A stretch of 64,000 nt of DNA, from assembly GCA_050953825.1 (NCBI GenBank), contig JBMNNF010000001.1:1-64000 (forward strand). The letters run 5' to 3'. This DNA comes from DUQW01 sp050953825. Its GTDB lineage: Bacteria > Bacillota_I > Bacilli_A > Acholeplasmatales > Acholeplasmataceae. The notes below the pieces were generated by a model. That model saw nothing but the letters and a program-made list of their open reading frames with translations. It was not told the DNA's origin and searched no databases. Position numbers and translations under genes: made by a program. Below are positions 17,626 to 25,575 of the stretch, one piece after another (the first letter of the stretch is position 1; every line of letters starts with the position of its first letter).

Positions 17626-18164
17626 AAAAATTAATTGAGAATATTCTTAATGATGAACTAGTCATTAAACCTAATATTAAATACATTTATCAAAAACACG
17701 AAATAGAGGTTGTTTTTATTGAGAACTCTGAATATAACCAATATTTAATTGATGAAAAAATTAGCCATAAATATCTATTTGATAACAAACATAAAAAACA
17801 CCTATTAATCGTGACTGAAGACAAATACCAAGAACTTCCTTCATTATTTAGTGAACTCGTTATTAAAGCTACGTTAAGGGTGTTTGTTAACCGCAAAAAG
17901 ACAAGAGATGTAATTAGACCAATTGTCTTTATTATTGGCATTATTACCCTTTTAGCCAATATATTTATTTTAAGAAAATATCCATTTAAAGAAGTTTTCT
18001 TTGTTCCGATTATTAGTGTTATTATTTTATTCTTACTATTTAGATATGCCTCTAAGCTAATGGACGAATTATATTTTAAAGATCAACAAAAAACGAGAGA
18101 ACATCTATTAAAAGCTTTACCGGATTTAGCTAAAGATTTAGCAGAAGATAAAAAAAAGAATTAA
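17622..18164 (+). CDS. Unrecognised protein with two C-terminal membrane segments
   Basis: 180 residues. A soluble N-terminal part of about 100 residues rich in Lys/Ile is followed by two membrane segments (about 106-122 and 126-142) and a charged tail ending in lysines. ATG overlaps the MATE stop, so it is coupled to the exporter gene. No family recognised. The stop overlaps the end of the convergent gene at 18161. Confidence 0.7.
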   Translation: MKKLIENILNDELVIKPNIKYIYQKHEIEVVFIENSEYNQYLIDEKISHKYLFDNKHKKHLLIVTEDKYQELPSLFSELVIKATLRVFVNRKKTRDVIRPIVFIIGIITLLANIFILRKYPFKEVFFVPIISVIILFLLFRYASKLMDELYFKDQQKTREHLLKALPDLAKDLAEDKKKN

Positions 18165-19024
18165 GCATTCTTTTTAATTCTTTTTCTAATAAATATGGCA
18201 GATATGATAACACCAACGATTACTACATAAATCCCCATATAAATCCAAATTAAGTAATTATATTGATCTTGGCCTTCAAAAATATGGTAGTTATAATTAC
18301 TTTCGTTAAGTGTTAATAATTGTTCTTTAGTTGGTTTTAAAAAACCACCAGACCTAACGGTCAATGTTTTGGTGACAGTATCATAAAAATGATTTAAGTC
18401 ACTTGGATAGTTTTCAAATTCAGATAATACGAATTGAGTTTCTAAACCATTAGCTTCATTTAAAACTAGTTCAAATAATTCTACGTTTTTATAGGTAAAA
18501 ACAGCGGTATTAAGTTTATTTAGTTTATTGGAAGTAACAGTATTGTTCAGTCCAAAAATGGGAAAATCAAGGTCTTTAACGACATATGCAGCTTCATTGC
18601 TGCTAGCAGTGATATTATTTTCGTAGTAACCAATAATTGTTAAATATGGGGTTGTTTCAAGGCTTGATTTAAATTCGTTGACAATACCATGAAAATAGTA
18701 TTTAATTTTATCATCAAACATCAGAGGCATTGTTTGATAAATGTCAATATTGATATCAATATCAACTGATTGATTATCAATTATTACAGTTTTGGAATAA
18801 ACAATTGTTCCGACTATGGTTTTATTATACATAAAGTCTTTTAAGGAGAAAAGACGTTCAACAAATAAAGGATCTTTATTATTTTCTAAAGTATTTTCTC
18901 CCTTTTCAGTTAAAACTACTTCTTTAATATATTTGTCGTTACGAGCTGAAATTCCACTATTAAAGAATAAACCGAAAAGTGCGACTAACATAAAACCTAA
19001 AACAAAATATGCAAATATTTTCAC
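18161..19024 (-). CDS. Unrecognised protein with a membrane segment at each end
   Basis: 287 residues. One N-terminal segment (3-23) acts as signal or anchor, a largely extracellular domain of about 215 residues follows, and a second segment lies near 256-279 with a basic tail (RKRIKK). Start codon GTG with AGGTGAT upstream. No family recognised; the topology suits a surface sensor or a scaffold held at both ends. Ends convergently with, and overlapping, the 17622 gene; no terminator hairpin is visible between them. Confidence 0.7.
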   Translation of the reverse strand: MKIFAYFVLGFMLVALFGLFFNSGISARNDKYIKEVVLTEKGENTLENNKDPLFVERLFSLKDFMYNKTIVGTIVYSKTVIIDNQSVDIDINIDIYQTMPLMFDDKIKYYFHGIVNEFKSSLETTPYLTIIGYYENNITASSNEAAYVVKDLDFPIFGLNNTVTSNKLNKLNTAVFTYKNVELFELVLNEANGLETQFVLSEFENYPSDLNHFYDTVTKTLTVRSGGFLKPTKEQLLTLNESNYNYHIFEGQDQYNYLIWIYMGIYVVIVGVIISAIFIRKRIKKNA

Positions 19025-19085
19025 AATATCACCTATAAATATGATACATTATTTCTAAATAATTACAAGTAAAAAGAGGTCGTTT

Positions 19086-19676
19086 ATGTATTATTATATC
19101 TATTTTAATCAAATGAAATTAAATGAATTATTAATTGATCAAATTAAATCAACGATTAATCGTTTTTTTGGTAAGATAGTTAGAATCATACCAGATAATC
19201 GTTATTTAATGATTGTGGTTAAAGATCATTTTGATTACGCTAAAATTTATGAGTATTTTGAAAACTTTATTACTGATAATTTAGTTAATGTTGTTGTTTA
19301 TATTTCCAAAAAATTTGATAATCAAGATGAACTATATGATGAATATCAAGTAATTAGGGATTTAATGAATGGCAATCATTTTATTAACAAGAAAAATGTG
19401 TATTACTTTAGAGAATTGTTAAATGATTCTTTGATGGTTAATAACACCAAAATAATTAAAAAATATATTTTAGGTAAATTTTATAATCAAAATGAAACCT
19501 ATTTAATGTTAAAAACATTTTTTAATAACAATTTAAATGTTTTAAAAACGGCAAGAGATTTAACAATGCATCGTAACACGGTAATTTACCGTCTAGATTC
19601 TTTTAATGAAGAAACAAATTTAGATCCTAGAGAGTTTAATGATGCCTTTATTATTAAATTATTAATTGATTTTTAG
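19086..19676 (+). CDS. PucR/CdaR-type helix-turn-helix regulator
   Basis: 196 residues. The last 55 residues match the PucR C-terminal HTH (HTH_30): LKTFFNNNLNVLKTARDL, then TMHRNTVIYRLD and a final helix with REFNDAFIIKLLID. The N-terminal 140 residues are not recognised and are shorter than the sensor domains of full PucR or CdaR proteins. Ribosome-binding site AGAGGTC. It lies 74 bases upstream of an orphan sugar ABC ATPase, which it may control. Confidence 0.8.
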   Translation: MYYYIYFNQMKLNELLIDQIKSTINRFFGKIVRIIPDNRYLMIVVKDHFDYAKIYEYFENFITDNLVNVVVYISKKFDNQDELYDEYQVIRDLMNGNHFINKKNVYYFRELLNDSLMVNNTKIIKKYILGKFYNQNETYLMLKTFFNNNLNVLKTARDLTMHRNTVIYRLDSFNEETNLDPREFNDAFIIKLLIDF

Positions 19677-19750
19677 TCAATTTGACTATATAAAAGATAA
19701 TAATAATTATGTATAATTATTAATGAAAATAAAAAATAAGGGAGAAAATT

Positions 19751-20902
19751 ATGGCAAAGATAGTATTAAAAAATTTAAATAAGATTTATCCTAATGGTGT
19801 TCAAGCGGTTTTCGATTTTAATTTAGAAATTAACGATCGCGATTTTGTTGTCTTAGTTGGTCCATCAGGATGTGGAAAATCAACAACTTTAAGAATGGTC
19901 GCTGGTCTTGAGGAAATTACTAGTGGTGAAGCTTATATTGACGGAGTTTTAATTAATGATTTAGAACCAAAAGATCGTGATATTTCAATGGTATTCCAAA
20001 GCTATGCGTTATATCCACATATGACTGTATTTGACAATATGGCTTATGGTTTAAGAATTAAAAAAGCGCCAATTAGAGAAATTGAATATAAAGTAGCGGT
20101 AGCTGCTAAATCACTTGATATTTTAGGATTATTAGACCGAATTCCGGCTGAATTATCAGGAGGGCAACGTCAGAGAGTTGCTTTAGGTAGAGCGATGGTT
20201 AAAGAAGCGAATGTTTTCTTGATGGATGAACCACTATCTAACTTAGATGCTAAGTTGAGAGTTCAGACAAGAGCCGAATTAATTGAGTTACATCGTAAAT
20301 TAGGAAATACTACTATCTATGTTACTCATGACCAAATTGAAGCGATGACGATGGCGACTAAAATTGTGGTGATGAACAACGGAAGAGTTGAACAAGTCGA
20401 TAGTCCTGAAGTTATTTATAACTATCCTAATAATGTTTTCGTTGGGGGTTTTATTGGAACTCCGCCAATGAACTTTGTTAAAACCACAGTTAATAAAAAA
20501 GGTTGTGCGAAATTAGCGGGTTGTGATATTAAAATTCCGCAACACAAATTAACCGTAATCGAACAAAATGATTTGTTTGATAAAGAAGTTACTTTAGGAA
20601 TTAGACCAGAAGATATTCATGTTGTGGAAAAAGAATCTCAAAAAGAAATCGGATGTACTTTACAAACTGAAGTAAGATTTGCCGAAGTTTTAGGTGCTGA
20701 AACAAATATTTACTTTACTATTGATGATGCTGATTTTATTAGTAAACTTGATGAAACAGTCCACTTTGATTTTGGTCAAGAAGTGTTGTTATATTTTGAC
20801 ACTAGTAAAGTTCACTTTTTTGATGTTGAATCAGGTAAAAGATATCATAGTCAAGAAGAAGATGCTGCATTTGATAAGTTAGTGTCTTTAAGTAGAGTTT
20901 AA
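19751..20902 (+). CDS. Orphan sugar ABC transporter ATPase, MsmX/UgpC family
   Basis: 383 residues with Walker A GPSGCGKST, signature LSGGQRQRVA, Walker B VFLMDEPLSNLDAK, THDQIEA switch and a C-terminal TOBE region (LGIRPEDIHVV). No permease or binding-protein gene is adjacent, so it resembles B. subtilis MsmX, which serves several importers lacking their own ATPase. The pectin importer already has one at 12193; the two are close paralogues. Ribosome-binding site GGGAGAAA. A possible -10 (TATAAT, 19712-19717) precedes it. Confidence 0.92.
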   Translation: MAKIVLKNLNKIYPNGVQAVFDFNLEINDRDFVVLVGPSGCGKSTTLRMVAGLEEITSGEAYIDGVLINDLEPKDRDISMVFQSYALYPHMTVFDNMAYGLRIKKAPIREIEYKVAVAAKSLDILGLLDRIPAELSGGQRQRVALGRAMVKEANVFLMDEPLSNLDAKLRVQTRAELIELHRKLGNTTIYVTHDQIEAMTMATKIVVMNNGRVEQVDSPEVIYNYPNNVFVGGFIGTPPMNFVKTTVNKKGCAKLAGCDIKIPQHKLTVIEQNDLFDKEVTLGIRPEDIHVVEKESQKEIGCTLQTEVRFAEVLGAETNIYFTIDDADFISKLDETVHFDFGQEVLLYFDTSKVHFFDVESGKRYHSQEEDAAFDKLVSLSRV

Positions 20903-20956
20903 ATTATAAAAGAGTGCTTCTATTATTAAAAACGAAGTAAATTGATAGAGTTTATT

Positions 20957-21007
20957 AAAAAACTGTGAAAGATTGATATTTTTAAAATATATTTCACAGT
21001 TTTTTTA
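20957..21007 (+). terminator. Rho-independent terminator after the orphan ATPase gene
   Basis: AAAAAACTGTGAAA pairs with TTTCACAGTTTTTTT; the loop itself contains an ATATTTT/AAAATAT inner stem. The T run continues to 21007. Confidence 0.85.
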
Positions 21008-21110
21008 TTTTCGAAAATTAAAAAATATATGATTATAATATGGATATATTATTTCGAAAAGGTTTTCATAAAATATCTCATTTTTATCATTTGTAAAAGA
21101 CCGGTAATTA

Positions 21111-21119
21111 TGATAAAAT
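21111..21119 (+). promoter_or_regulatory. Extended -10 promoter element of the prfA cluster
   Basis: TGATAAAAT, a TGnTAnAAT extended -10, 16 bases before the prfA start. The same element recurs before rpiB (23606), walJ (30702), mscL (31961) and the last gene (63746). Confidence 0.6.
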
Positions 21120-21134
21120 TAAGCGGGTGACAAA

Positions 21135-22196
21135 ATGTTAGATAGATTAGAAATTATTGAATCTACATATGAAAAACTCCAACAAAAATTAATTGATGAA
21201 ATTTCTGATGTTAATGAAATGACTAAAACATTAAAGGAGATATCACAAATTCAGGAAACGGTAGAAACTTACCGTCTTTTTAAACATACACAAAATGAAA
21301 TCAAAAGTTTAACTGAATTATTAGAACTCGAAACCGATCAAGATTTAATCGCTATGGCGACTTTGGAAATTGATGAGCATCACGAAAAACTAGAAAAACT
21401 AAAAGAAAAGCTAGAAATATTATTGTTACCTAAAGACCCTAATGATGATAAAAACATTATTATGGAAATTAAAGGAGCAGCTGGTGGCGATGAAGGTAAT
21501 ATCTTTGCTGGCGATTTGTTTAGAATGTATCATCGCTATGCTGATTCAAGAGGCTGGAAAGTTGAAGTGTTAAATGCTTATGAGGGAACTATGGGCGGTT
21601 TTACTTCAATTGAGTTTATGATATCTGGTGAAAAAGTTTATTCATTTTTAAAACACGAAGCTGGTGTTCATCGTGTCCAAAGAGTACCAGAAACCGAGTC
21701 ACAAGGAAGAATTCATACTTCAACAGCTACTGTATTAGTTATGCCAGAGGCTGATGAAGTGGAAATGGAAGTTGATTGGAACGATATCAAAGTTGACACC
21801 TATAATTCAAGTGGACCAGGAGGTCAATCAGTAAATACGACTAAATCAGCAGTTAGATTAACTCATTTACCAACTAATACGGTTGTTACGTGTCAAGATG
21901 GTAAAAGTCAACACGATAATAAGGATAAAGCGTTTATTATCTTAAAAGCTAGACTGTTCGCTCAAATGTTAGAAGAACAAGCCCAAAAAGATGAAAAAAT
22001 GCGAAAAAGCTTAATTGGAACAGGTGATCGTAGCGAAAAGATTAGAACTTACAATTATCCACAAAACCGAGTAAGCGATCATCGGATTCAACTAACCGTT
22101 CAAAGGTTAGATGCTATTATGGAGGGTAGGTTGGATTTGATATTAGAACCATTAATTAATGAATATCAAAAACAACTATTGTTAAACGAACAATGA
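21135..22196 (+). CDS. prfA: Peptide chain release factor 1
   Basis: Ends translation at UAA and UAG on the ribosome. The catalytic GGQ is in SSGPGGQSVNTTKSAVRLTH, and the stop-recognition tripeptide is PET in RVPETESQGRIHTS, the same as in B. subtilis RF1. 353 residues, full length. First gene of a cluster (prfA-prmC-tsaC-rpiB-upp) that keeps the Bacillus order with spoIIR, glyA and others missing. Overlaps prmC by 4 bases. Confidence 0.97.
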   Translation: MLDRLEIIESTYEKLQQKLIDEISDVNEMTKTLKEISQIQETVETYRLFKHTQNEIKSLTELLELETDQDLIAMATLEIDEHHEKLEKLKEKLEILLLPKDPNDDKNIIMEIKGAAGGDEGNIFAGDLFRMYHRYADSRGWKVEVLNAYEGTMGGFTSIEFMISGEKVYSFLKHEAGVHRVQRVPETESQGRIHTSTATVLVMPEADEVEMEVDWNDIKVDTYNSSGPGGQSVNTTKSAVRLTHLPTNTVVTCQDGKSQHDNKDKAFIILKARLFAQMLEEQAQKDEKMRKSLIGTGDRSEKIRTYNYPQNRVSDHRIQLTVQRLDAIMEGRLDLILEPLINEYQKQLLLNEQ

Positions 22197-23035
22197 TTCT
22201 CAGAGATTTGCTCCGATTAGGATATGAAAAAATTGAAGAGTTTAATAAAGAACGTACTGCAGCTAAGTTATTATTATCAGGATTATTAGAGATGTCAGTT
22301 GGTGATATTGTAATAAATTTTGATAAAGAAATTACTGATGAAACTGCAGAAGAATATTTAGAGTTATTAGATTTCTATGTTCTTGAAGATGTACCAATTC
22401 AATATTTAGTGGGATCAACTAATTTTTATGGACGAAGATTTATTGTCGATGAAAGAGTCTTAATTCCTAGACCGGAGACTGAATATTTGGTTGATAAGGT
22501 TATTAAAAAATTACCTAACGATTTAAAAGTTTTAGAAATTGGAACTGGTAGTGGTATTATTGCTGTAACATTAAATCTAGAAAAAAATTATCAAATTGAT
22601 GCCACAGATATTGATTCTAGTGCTTTACAAGTAGCAGTCGCTAATAGTAAAATTAATGGTGCTGACGTCAATTTTATATATTCAGATTTATATGAAAATA
22701 TAACAGAAAAATATGATTTAATTATTTCAAATCCTCCTTATGTATCGGAAACGGATGAGGTGGCACCAAGTGTGCTATTTGAGCCGGAAATAGCATTGTA
22801 TAGCGATAATTTAGGAACAATGCACTTAAGTTTAATCATTTTAGGAGCTGCTAAGCATTTAAAAGAAGATGGCATAATTATTTTAGAACATGGATATAAA
22901 CATGGTCTTTATATTAAGTTTTTTGTCAACAATTATTTATCGGATTATCGTAGTTTTACCTTAAAAGATTTACAAGGAAAACAAAGATATTCTATTATTA
23001 GAAAAAGGGGATCAAAATGGAAAAGGGACAAGTAA
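22193..23035 (+). CDS. prmC: Release factor glutamine methyltransferase
   Basis: Methylates the Gln of the GGQ motif of release factors, using S-adenosylmethionine. Has an N-terminal helical domain (about 1-75), YLVGSTNFYGRRF and RVLIPRPETEYLV leading into the Rossmann fold, VLEIGTGSGIIAV for SAM, and the catalytic NPPY in IISNPPYVSE. 280 residues. Start ATG overlaps the prfA stop, so it is coupled to its substrate's gene. Confidence 0.96.
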   Translation: MILRDLLRLGYEKIEEFNKERTAAKLLLSGLLEMSVGDIVINFDKEITDETAEEYLELLDFYVLEDVPIQYLVGSTNFYGRRFIVDERVLIPRPETEYLVDKVIKKLPNDLKVLEIGTGSGIIAVTLNLEKNYQIDATDIDSSALQVAVANSKINGADVNFIYSDLYENITEKYDLIISNPPYVSETDEVAPSVLFEPEIALYSDNLGTMHLSLIILGAAKHLKEDGIIILEHGYKHGLYIKFFVNNYLSDYRSFTLKDLQGKQRYSIIRKRGSKWKRDK

Positions 23036-23574
23036 TAATTTTTCCCACAGATACTATTTATGGTATAGGGTGTAAATTATACGACAAAGTTGCACTTGCA
23101 AGGATTTATGAAATTAAAAAAAGACGTCTTGATAAAGATATACCAATTTTAGTTTCTAGTATTGTTCAAATTAATTTTATAGCAAAGTATGATTTGAAAA
23201 CATTAAGAGTGATGCAAACTTTTTGGCCTGGGCCACTAACTCTTATTTTAGAATCGAAAAAAGAATTTTATGATAGAACTGGGGATAAAACGATTGCGAT
23301 TCGTATTCCTGATCATTATGTAGCTTTAGAATTAATTAATACTCAAGGGCCACTAAGAACAACTTCAGTTAATATTAGTGGAGAACCACCACTTAACAAC
23401 ATTAAAGAGATTAGAGAACAATATAGTGATGTAGTGGATTATATTTATGGAGAATACACTGATGATTATATCGGTGTTGCCTCTACTGTCGTTGATATGA
23501 CTAAAAAGCCAATTAAATTAGTTAGAGAAGGCGCTATTTCATTTGATGAAATACTTGCTGTTTATGAAAAATAG
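23017..23574 (+). CDS. tsaC: Threonylcarbamoyl-AMP synthase (Sua5/YrdC/YwlC family)
   Basis: Makes threonylcarbamoyl-AMP from threonine, bicarbonate and ATP, the first step of t6A formation on tRNAs reading ANN. Motifs: IFPTDTIYGIGCKL near residue 8, IKKRRLDKDIPILV, WPGPLTLIL and TTSVNISGEPP. 185 residues: only the YrdC domain, without the C-terminal Sua5 domain. Ribosome-binding site AAAGGGGAT; the gene overlaps prmC by 19 bases. Confidence 0.94.
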   Translation: MEKGQVIIFPTDTIYGIGCKLYDKVALARIYEIKKRRLDKDIPILVSSIVQINFIAKYDLKTLRVMQTFWPGPLTLILESKKEFYDRTGDKTIAIRIPDHYVALELINTQGPLRTTSVNISGEPPLNNIKEIREQYSDVVDYIYGEYTDDYIGVASTVVDMTKKPIKLVREGAISFDEILAVYEK

Positions 23575-23597
23575 TCTACTTTTGTAGATTATTTTTA
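23572..23597 (+). terminator. Weak terminator between tsaC and rpiB
   Basis: TAGTCTAC pairs with GTAGATTA (one G-U pair) around TTTT and is followed by a run of five T. The tsaC stop codon is inside the stem. Confidence 0.55.
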
Positions 23598-23637
23598 TAT
23601 ATATGTGATAAAATTTAATCAATAGAGGTGTAAAACA

Positions 23638-24084
23638 ATGAAAATAGTTATTGCAAATGATCACGGGGGCTATGAATTAAAACGTCATTTACTAACTTAT
23701 TTCAATTCTAAAGGGGTTGAAGTAGTCAATTTAGGAACCGATTCAAATGATTCAGTCGATTACCCTGTTTTTGGCGAGAAACTGGCAAAAGAAGTTTTAA
23801 AAGGTGGGTATGACTTCGGTATTGCCATTTGCGGAACTGGATTAGGAATTAGTATGACTGTCAATAAATTCAAAGGAATTAGGGGCGCACTTATCTATGA
23901 TGAAAACACAGCAATGCTTGCTAAAGAGCATAATAATGCCAATGTTATTGTCTTAGGTGGCAGAACTTTAACAAATAGAAGAGCTGAAGAATTAATAGAA
24001 GCGTATATGAAGTCAACGTTTGAAACGAGACATCAACAACGAATAGATTTATTAGGAAAATTGGGGGAAGAAGTAAATGAGTAA
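23638..24084 (+). CDS. rpiB: Ribose-5-phosphate isomerase B
   Basis: Interconverts ribose-5-phosphate and ribulose-5-phosphate. Landmarks: IANDHGGYELK (phosphate/His region), VVNLGTDSNDSVDYP, and the catalytic Cys in ICGTGLGISMTVNKFKGI. 148 residues, full length. Preceded by the extended -10 at 23606 and AGAGGTG. It overlaps upp by 8 bases; together they supply and salvage ribose phosphates for nucleotides. Confidence 0.96.
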   Translation: MKIVIANDHGGYELKRHLLTYFNSKGVEVVNLGTDSNDSVDYPVFGEKLAKEVLKGGYDFGIAICGTGLGISMTVNKFKGIRGALIYDENTAMLAKEHNNANVIVLGGRTLTNRRAEELIEAYMKSTFETRHQQRIDLLGKLGEEVNE

Positions 24085-24706
24085 AAAATTAGTTGTCCTT
24101 AGTCATCCATTAATTAATCATAAGATGGCTAAAATCAGAGACAAGAACACACACCCTAAAGAATTTAGAGAAAGTGTATCTGAAATTGGTGCTCTATTAA
24201 CTTATGAAGTTACTAGAGATTTAGAAACAAAGGAAACTACCGTGGAAACACCACTAGCTATGGCTAATTGCCGAGTATTAAGTAAACCAGTAGTATTAGT
24301 TCCAATATTAAGAGCGGGATTAGGAATGGTTGATGGCATTCATAATCTAATCCCAACCGCTAAAATTGGACATATTGGGTTATATCGTGACGAAGAAACA
24401 TTAGAACCACATGTCTATTATGCTAAATTTCCAGATAATGTGAAAGAAAGTTTAGTGATTATTTTAGACCCAATGTTGGCTACTGGCGGTTCAGTTAGTA
24501 AAGCGATTGATATTTTGAAGGAACGTGGCGTTCAAAAAATTAAATTTGTTGGTATTGTAGGCTGCCCAGAAGGCGTCAAAAGACTTCAAACCGATCATCC
24601 AGATGTGCCAATCTATTTAGCCGCATTAGACTCACATTTAAATAAACATGGATATATTCATCCAGGTTTAGGTGACTGTGGGGATCGCTTATTCGGAACA
24701 AAATAA
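24077..24706 (+). CDS. upp: Uracil phosphoribosyltransferase
   Basis: Converts uracil and PRPP to UMP. Motifs: VLVPILRAGLGMVDG, the PRPP loop LDPMLATGGSVSKAI, and the uracil-binding C-terminus YIHPGLGDCGDRLFGTK. 209 residues, full length. Ribosome-binding site GGGGGAAG. In Bacillus this gene precedes the ATP synthase operon; here it is followed by a small membrane protein instead. Confidence 0.97.
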   Translation: MSKKLVVLSHPLINHKMAKIRDKNTHPKEFRESVSEIGALLTYEVTRDLETKETTVETPLAMANCRVLSKPVVLVPILRAGLGMVDGIHNLIPTAKIGHIGLYRDEETLEPHVYYAKFPDNVKESLVIILDPMLATGGSVSKAIDILKERGVQKIKFVGIVGCPEGVKRLQTDHPDVPIYLAALDSHLNKHGYIHPGLGDCGDRLFGTK

Positions 24707-24710
24707 AAAA

Positions 24711-24920
24711 ATGCCACTATTTGCATCCTATTTTGGCGGATTAATAATCGGCACTTTTTTAACATTCATTATTTTAAGAGCGACTAATTTTGAAAAACTA
24801 TTTCATCAAGGCAAAGTTTTTGAAATTAGGTTAGCTTATATAATGGCTAGTTTAGTTGGTGGTCATATTGTTGGACGAATTATTCATTTTATCGTTAATT
24901 TAATATTGACCTTAAATTGA
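24711..24920 (+). CDS. Small two-segment membrane protein
   Basis: 70 residues from ATG 24711, with hydrophobic segments near 5-24 and 44-66. An upstream start at 24672 would overlap the end of upp in another frame and add a non-hydrophobic stretch, so the inner ATG is preferred, although its ribosome-binding site is weak. In Bacillus, atpI follows upp, but AtpI is longer with four segments; I do not claim homology. Confidence 0.5.
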   Translation: MPLFASYFGGLIIGTFLTFIILRATNFEKLFHQGKVFEIRLAYIMASLVGGHIVGRIIHFIVNLILTLN

Positions 24921-24922
24921 GA

Positions 24923-25519
24923 TTAAATATCAACAGCTAGAAGAATTTCTTCTAGCTTTTTTATTTTATAAAAATGATGTTTAATGGAGTCGAAATCATT
25001 ATCTTCTTTAACCGCAATAGTAAAAAAAACATCAGTTAAGTATTCACGATTTAAAATAACATAATCTCTTAAAAGATATTCAACATCATTAATTTGATCA
25101 TAATTAAAGTGAACAACATACTTTTGGGCAGTGATATTTTTATAAAATTCTCCTAGTTTTAACGCTTCGCTGGCGCCACTGGAATACGCCCTAATTAAGC
25201 CACCCGCACCTAGCATGATTCCACCAAAATATCGAATCACAACAACCAATATATTTGTTACTTTATTTTGTTTTAAAACTTCTAAAATTGGAACTCCAGC
25301 AGTACCTGCTGGCTCACCATCATCATTAGAACCACCATATTGTCCATCGCTACCTAAAAGATAGGCATAACAATAATGGGTAGCCTTGGGATATTCTTTC
25401 TTTAATTCATTCAAATTTTGAGAGATTTCATCTTCACTAGTAATGGGAATGACTACAGAAATAAATCTAGATTTTTTAATAATCATTTCATTAATAACTT
25501 TTTCTTTTAAGTGTTTCAT
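24923..25519 (-). CDS. yigZ: YigZ/YvyE-type protein (IMPACT/UPF0029 family)
   Basis: 198 residues. The family core is clear: KSRFISVVIPI, then KATHYCYAYLLG, DDGEPAGTAGVPIL and VVVIRYFGGIMLGAGGLIRAY. A ferredoxin-like C-terminal part follows. The molecular role of bacterial members is not settled; a link to translation regulation is known for the eukaryotic IMPACT protein. The start sits only about 10 bases from the -10 at 25530-25535, so the mRNA may be leaderless. Confidence 0.92.
   Translation of the reverse strand: MKHLKEKVINEMIIKKSRFISVVIPITSEDEISQNLNELKKEYPKATHYCYAYLLGSDGQYGGSNDDGEPAGTAGVPILEVLKQNKVTNILVVVIRYFGGIMLGAGGLIRAYSSGASEALKLGEFYKNITAQKYVVHFNYDQINDVEYLLRDYVILNREYLTDVFFTIAVKEDNDFDSIKHHFYKIKKLEEILLAVDI
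24935..24967 (+). terminator. Terminator inside the 3' end of the opposing gene
   Basis: AGCTAGAAGAA pairs with TTCTTCTAGCT and is followed by TTTTTTATTTTAT. It closes the + strand upp transcript but lies within the last codons of the - strand yigZ gene. Confidence 0.8.
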
Positions 25520-25529
25520 ATCAATTAAG

Positions 25530-25559
25530 ATTATAACATATTTTCAATTATGTTATAAT
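25530..25559. promoter_or_regulatory. Mirror-image divergent promoters of yigZ and cca
   Basis: ATTATAACAT and ATGTTATAAT form a perfect 10-bp inverted repeat with a 10-base spacer. Each arm is an extended -10 (TGTTATAAT) pointing outward, one toward yigZ on the - strand and one toward cca on the + strand. Confidence 0.6.
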
Positions 25560-25575
25560 AAAGTTGGTGTTAGAA

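Noticed and set aside
24672..24710. Upstream start for the small membrane protein after upp
   Set aside because: It would overlap the conserved upp C-terminus and add polar residues with no ribosome-binding site nearby.
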